Origin: Microbacterium sp. ET2
GTDB taxonomy: Bacteria; Actinomycetota; Actinomycetes; Actinomycetales; Microbacteriaceae
Direction of reading: 5' to 3'
DNA length: 64,000 nucleotides
NCBI RefSeq assembly: GCF_030347395.1
Contig: NZ_CP128170.1
Span: 1,984,001 to 2,048,000, forward strand
A program made the translations under genes and the position numbers. The notes beneath the pieces were generated by a model. That model searched no databases, was not told where the DNA came from, and saw only the letters and a list, made by a program, of their open reading frames with translations. Within the stretch, counting starts at the first letter, position 1, and each line of letters begins with the position of its first letter. Shown in pieces: positions 62,942 to 64,000 of the stretch.

Positions 62942-64000
62942 ATGCCACTCGATCCGATCTTCGCCGAGCGCCTTCGGGTCCACCGGCGATACCTCATCGG
63001 GCAAGCACTCACGGCCGCCAAGAAGCGCCTCACCGCGCTCTGGCCCTTCGCGCACGCGCTGAGCTCCGGCTCGACGCAGAAGCAGGATGCCGCGCCGCCG
63101 TCGGCCCGGCGACCGGCAACGCCTGAGCTGACGCCCGTCGCCGCCCGCGCCCGTGCGCGGGCGAAGCATCGTCGCGCCGCCCTGGCCTGGGATCGCACGG
63201 AGCTCGAGACCGTCGGAACCCCGGGCCCCGACATCCGCACGATCGAGCGCACCGTGGACGTTCCGGGACGGCCCGCCGTGCGCGTGCGCGTCTACGACCC
63301 GCGCTCGTCCGCCGCAGGCCCTGCCACGACGCCCGCACCCGCGGTGCTGGCGTTCTTCGGTGGCGCCTTCCGCATCGGCGGAATCGACTACCCGACCACC
63401 GACGCCGGCTTCCGCCGCCGCGCCGCCGATGCCGACGTCGTCATCGTCGCCGTCGACTACGCACTCGCTCCCGAGCACCGCTATCCCGTCGCGGTCGAAC
63501 AGGGCGCGGCGGCGCTCCGCTGGCTCTTCGCCCACGCCGCCGAGCTCGGCGTCGACGCGGGCCGCATCGGCATCCTCGGCACCTCCGCGGGCGCGAACCT
63601 CGCTGCGGCCGTCACCCTCCTCAACCGCGACGACGAAGGTCCGCTGCCCCTCCGACTCCAGGTGCTCGAGGTCCCGGTCCTCGACCTCACCGGCCGCCAT
63701 CTCGACCTCCGGGCCACCCGTGCGCTGGGCGTGCCGACCGTCATCGCGCTCCGCGGCTCCGCTCGGTCGCCCGCACCTACCTGCCTCATCGCCGTACGGC
63801 GCGCGAACCCCTCGCCTCGCCCCTCCGGGCCGCCTCGCACGCGGGACTCCCGCCCGCGGTCATCTTCACCGCCGAATTCGATCCGCTCCGCGGCGACGGC
63901 GCCGCCTACGCCGCAGCGCTCCGCGCGGCCGGCGTCGACGCCAGCGCGGTGCAGTACCTCGGCGTCACCCACGACACCCCCATCTTCACCGGCGTGCTTC
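62942..64000 (+). CDS. Alpha/beta hydrolase fold-3 esterase, frameshifted and cut by the window end
   Basis: From ATG 62942 the frame reads about 270 residues with VLAFFGGAFRIGG (oxyanion region, with F-G-G in place of H-G-G), YALAPEHRYPVAVEQ and the nucleophile GILGTSAGANLAAA. This is the hormone-sensitive-lipase family. At about 63755-63760 the frame changes; adding one base gives RGLRSVARTYLPHRRTAREP and PPAVIFTAEFDPLRGDG, with the catalytic Asp, and GVTHDTPIF with the His near the window end. The 3' end is not in the window. Confidence 0.82.
   Translation, partial: MPLDPIFAERLRVHRRYLIGQALTAAKKRLTALWPFAHALSSGSTQKQDAAPPSARRPATPELTPVAARARARAKHRRAALAWDRTELETVGTPGPDIRTIERTVDVPGRPAVRVRVYDPRSSAAGPATTPAPAVLAFFGGAFRIGGIDYPTTDAGFRRRAADADVVIVAVDYALAPEHRYPVAVEQGAAALRWLFAHAAELGVDAGRIGILGTSAGANLAAAVTLLNRDDEGPLPLRLQVLEVPVLDLTGRHLDLRATRALGVPTVIALRGSARSPAPTCLIAVRRANPSPRPSGPPRTRDSRPRSSSPPNSIRSAATAPPTPQRSARPASTPARCSTSASPTTPPSSPACF

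Noticed and set aside
7584..63760. Programmed ribosomal frameshifting as a cause of the broken genes
   Set aside because: No slippery heptamer plus pseudoknot pattern is shared, both +1 and -1 shifts occur, and affected families are not known to use it.
1..64000. tRNA or other conserved structural RNA genes
   Set aside because: No cloverleaf with a TTC-A-arm and CCA-compatible ends was seen in the gaps; the gaps are short and all under 300 bp.

Overview
The window is chromosomal DNA from a very high-GC actinobacterium. The family looks like Microbacteriaceae, probably Microbacterium or a close relative. Support comes from the strong G/C third-position bias, many GTG starts, tightly overlapping operons (ATGA, GTGA and TGATG junctions), a DUF222/HNH endonuclease gene, the zinc-free rpmB-rpmG-rpsN ribosomal set, an aztABCD plus znuABC-zur zinc region and an ECF42-type sigma factor with its YCII partner. 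I saw no tRNA, rRNA, prophage, insertion sequence or CRISPR array.

Layout. 0-4.1 kb: two GNAT acetyltransferases, a small acidic repeat protein and an MFS exporter/MerR regulator pair. 4.1-6.5 kb: dhaKLM dihydroxyacetone kinase operon, with DhaM fused to an HPr domain. 6.7-17.4 kb: mixed housekeeping and accessory genes (CatE-like VOC protein, M23 fragment, pterin dehydratase/VOC fusion, VanZ, MFS, secreted lipase, alcohol dehydrogenase, AlaX-like editing protein, DUF proteins, EEP hydrolase). 17.4-19 kb: molybdopterin oxidoreductase, flavin reductase and a zinc-ribbon protein. 19.2-20.9 kb: ECF42 sigma factor and YCII protein with a candidate autoregulated promoter. 22.5-34 kb: an SDR/IclR-controlled catabolic cluster with two amidohydrolase-superfamily (decarboxylase-like) enzymes, a complete ABC importer, an aldehyde dehydrogenase, a ThDP enzyme and an FMN reductase. 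34-42.8 kb: phosphotransferase, membrane proteins, purB, a low-molecular-weight phosphatase, a WXG-like/lipase pair, a holin-like protein and an aminotransferase. 42.8-46.4 kb: 2-oxoacid dehydrogenase E1alpha, E1beta and E2. 46.6-58.4 kb: zinc homeostasis. 58.4-64 kb: DNA glycosylase, DUF4287, HNH protein, ribosomal proteins L28-L33-S14, a potassium-channel-like protein and an alpha/beta hydrolase cut by the window end.

How the parts work together. The zinc region carries two complete importers. aztA is divergent from aztB, a beta-propeller lipoprotein, aztC and aztD, with one perfect palindrome between them. znuA-znuC-znuB-zur follows a second perfect palindrome. Both palindromes look like Zur operators. 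The catabolic cluster reads as import of a small organic acid, decarboxylation, and aldehyde production and oxidation; its substrate is unknown.

A caution for any reader: ten otherwise well-conserved reading frames are each broken by one single-base indel (near 7587, 15197, 21376, 22468, 25986, 31156, 45872, 48286, 62251 and 63757). Six of these lie at a (G/C)AGCTC-like site and three in G/C homopolymers. This pattern suggests systematic sequencing error, perhaps at a modified motif, more than ten real pseudogenes. These genes are listed with the extent they would have if the frame were restored.
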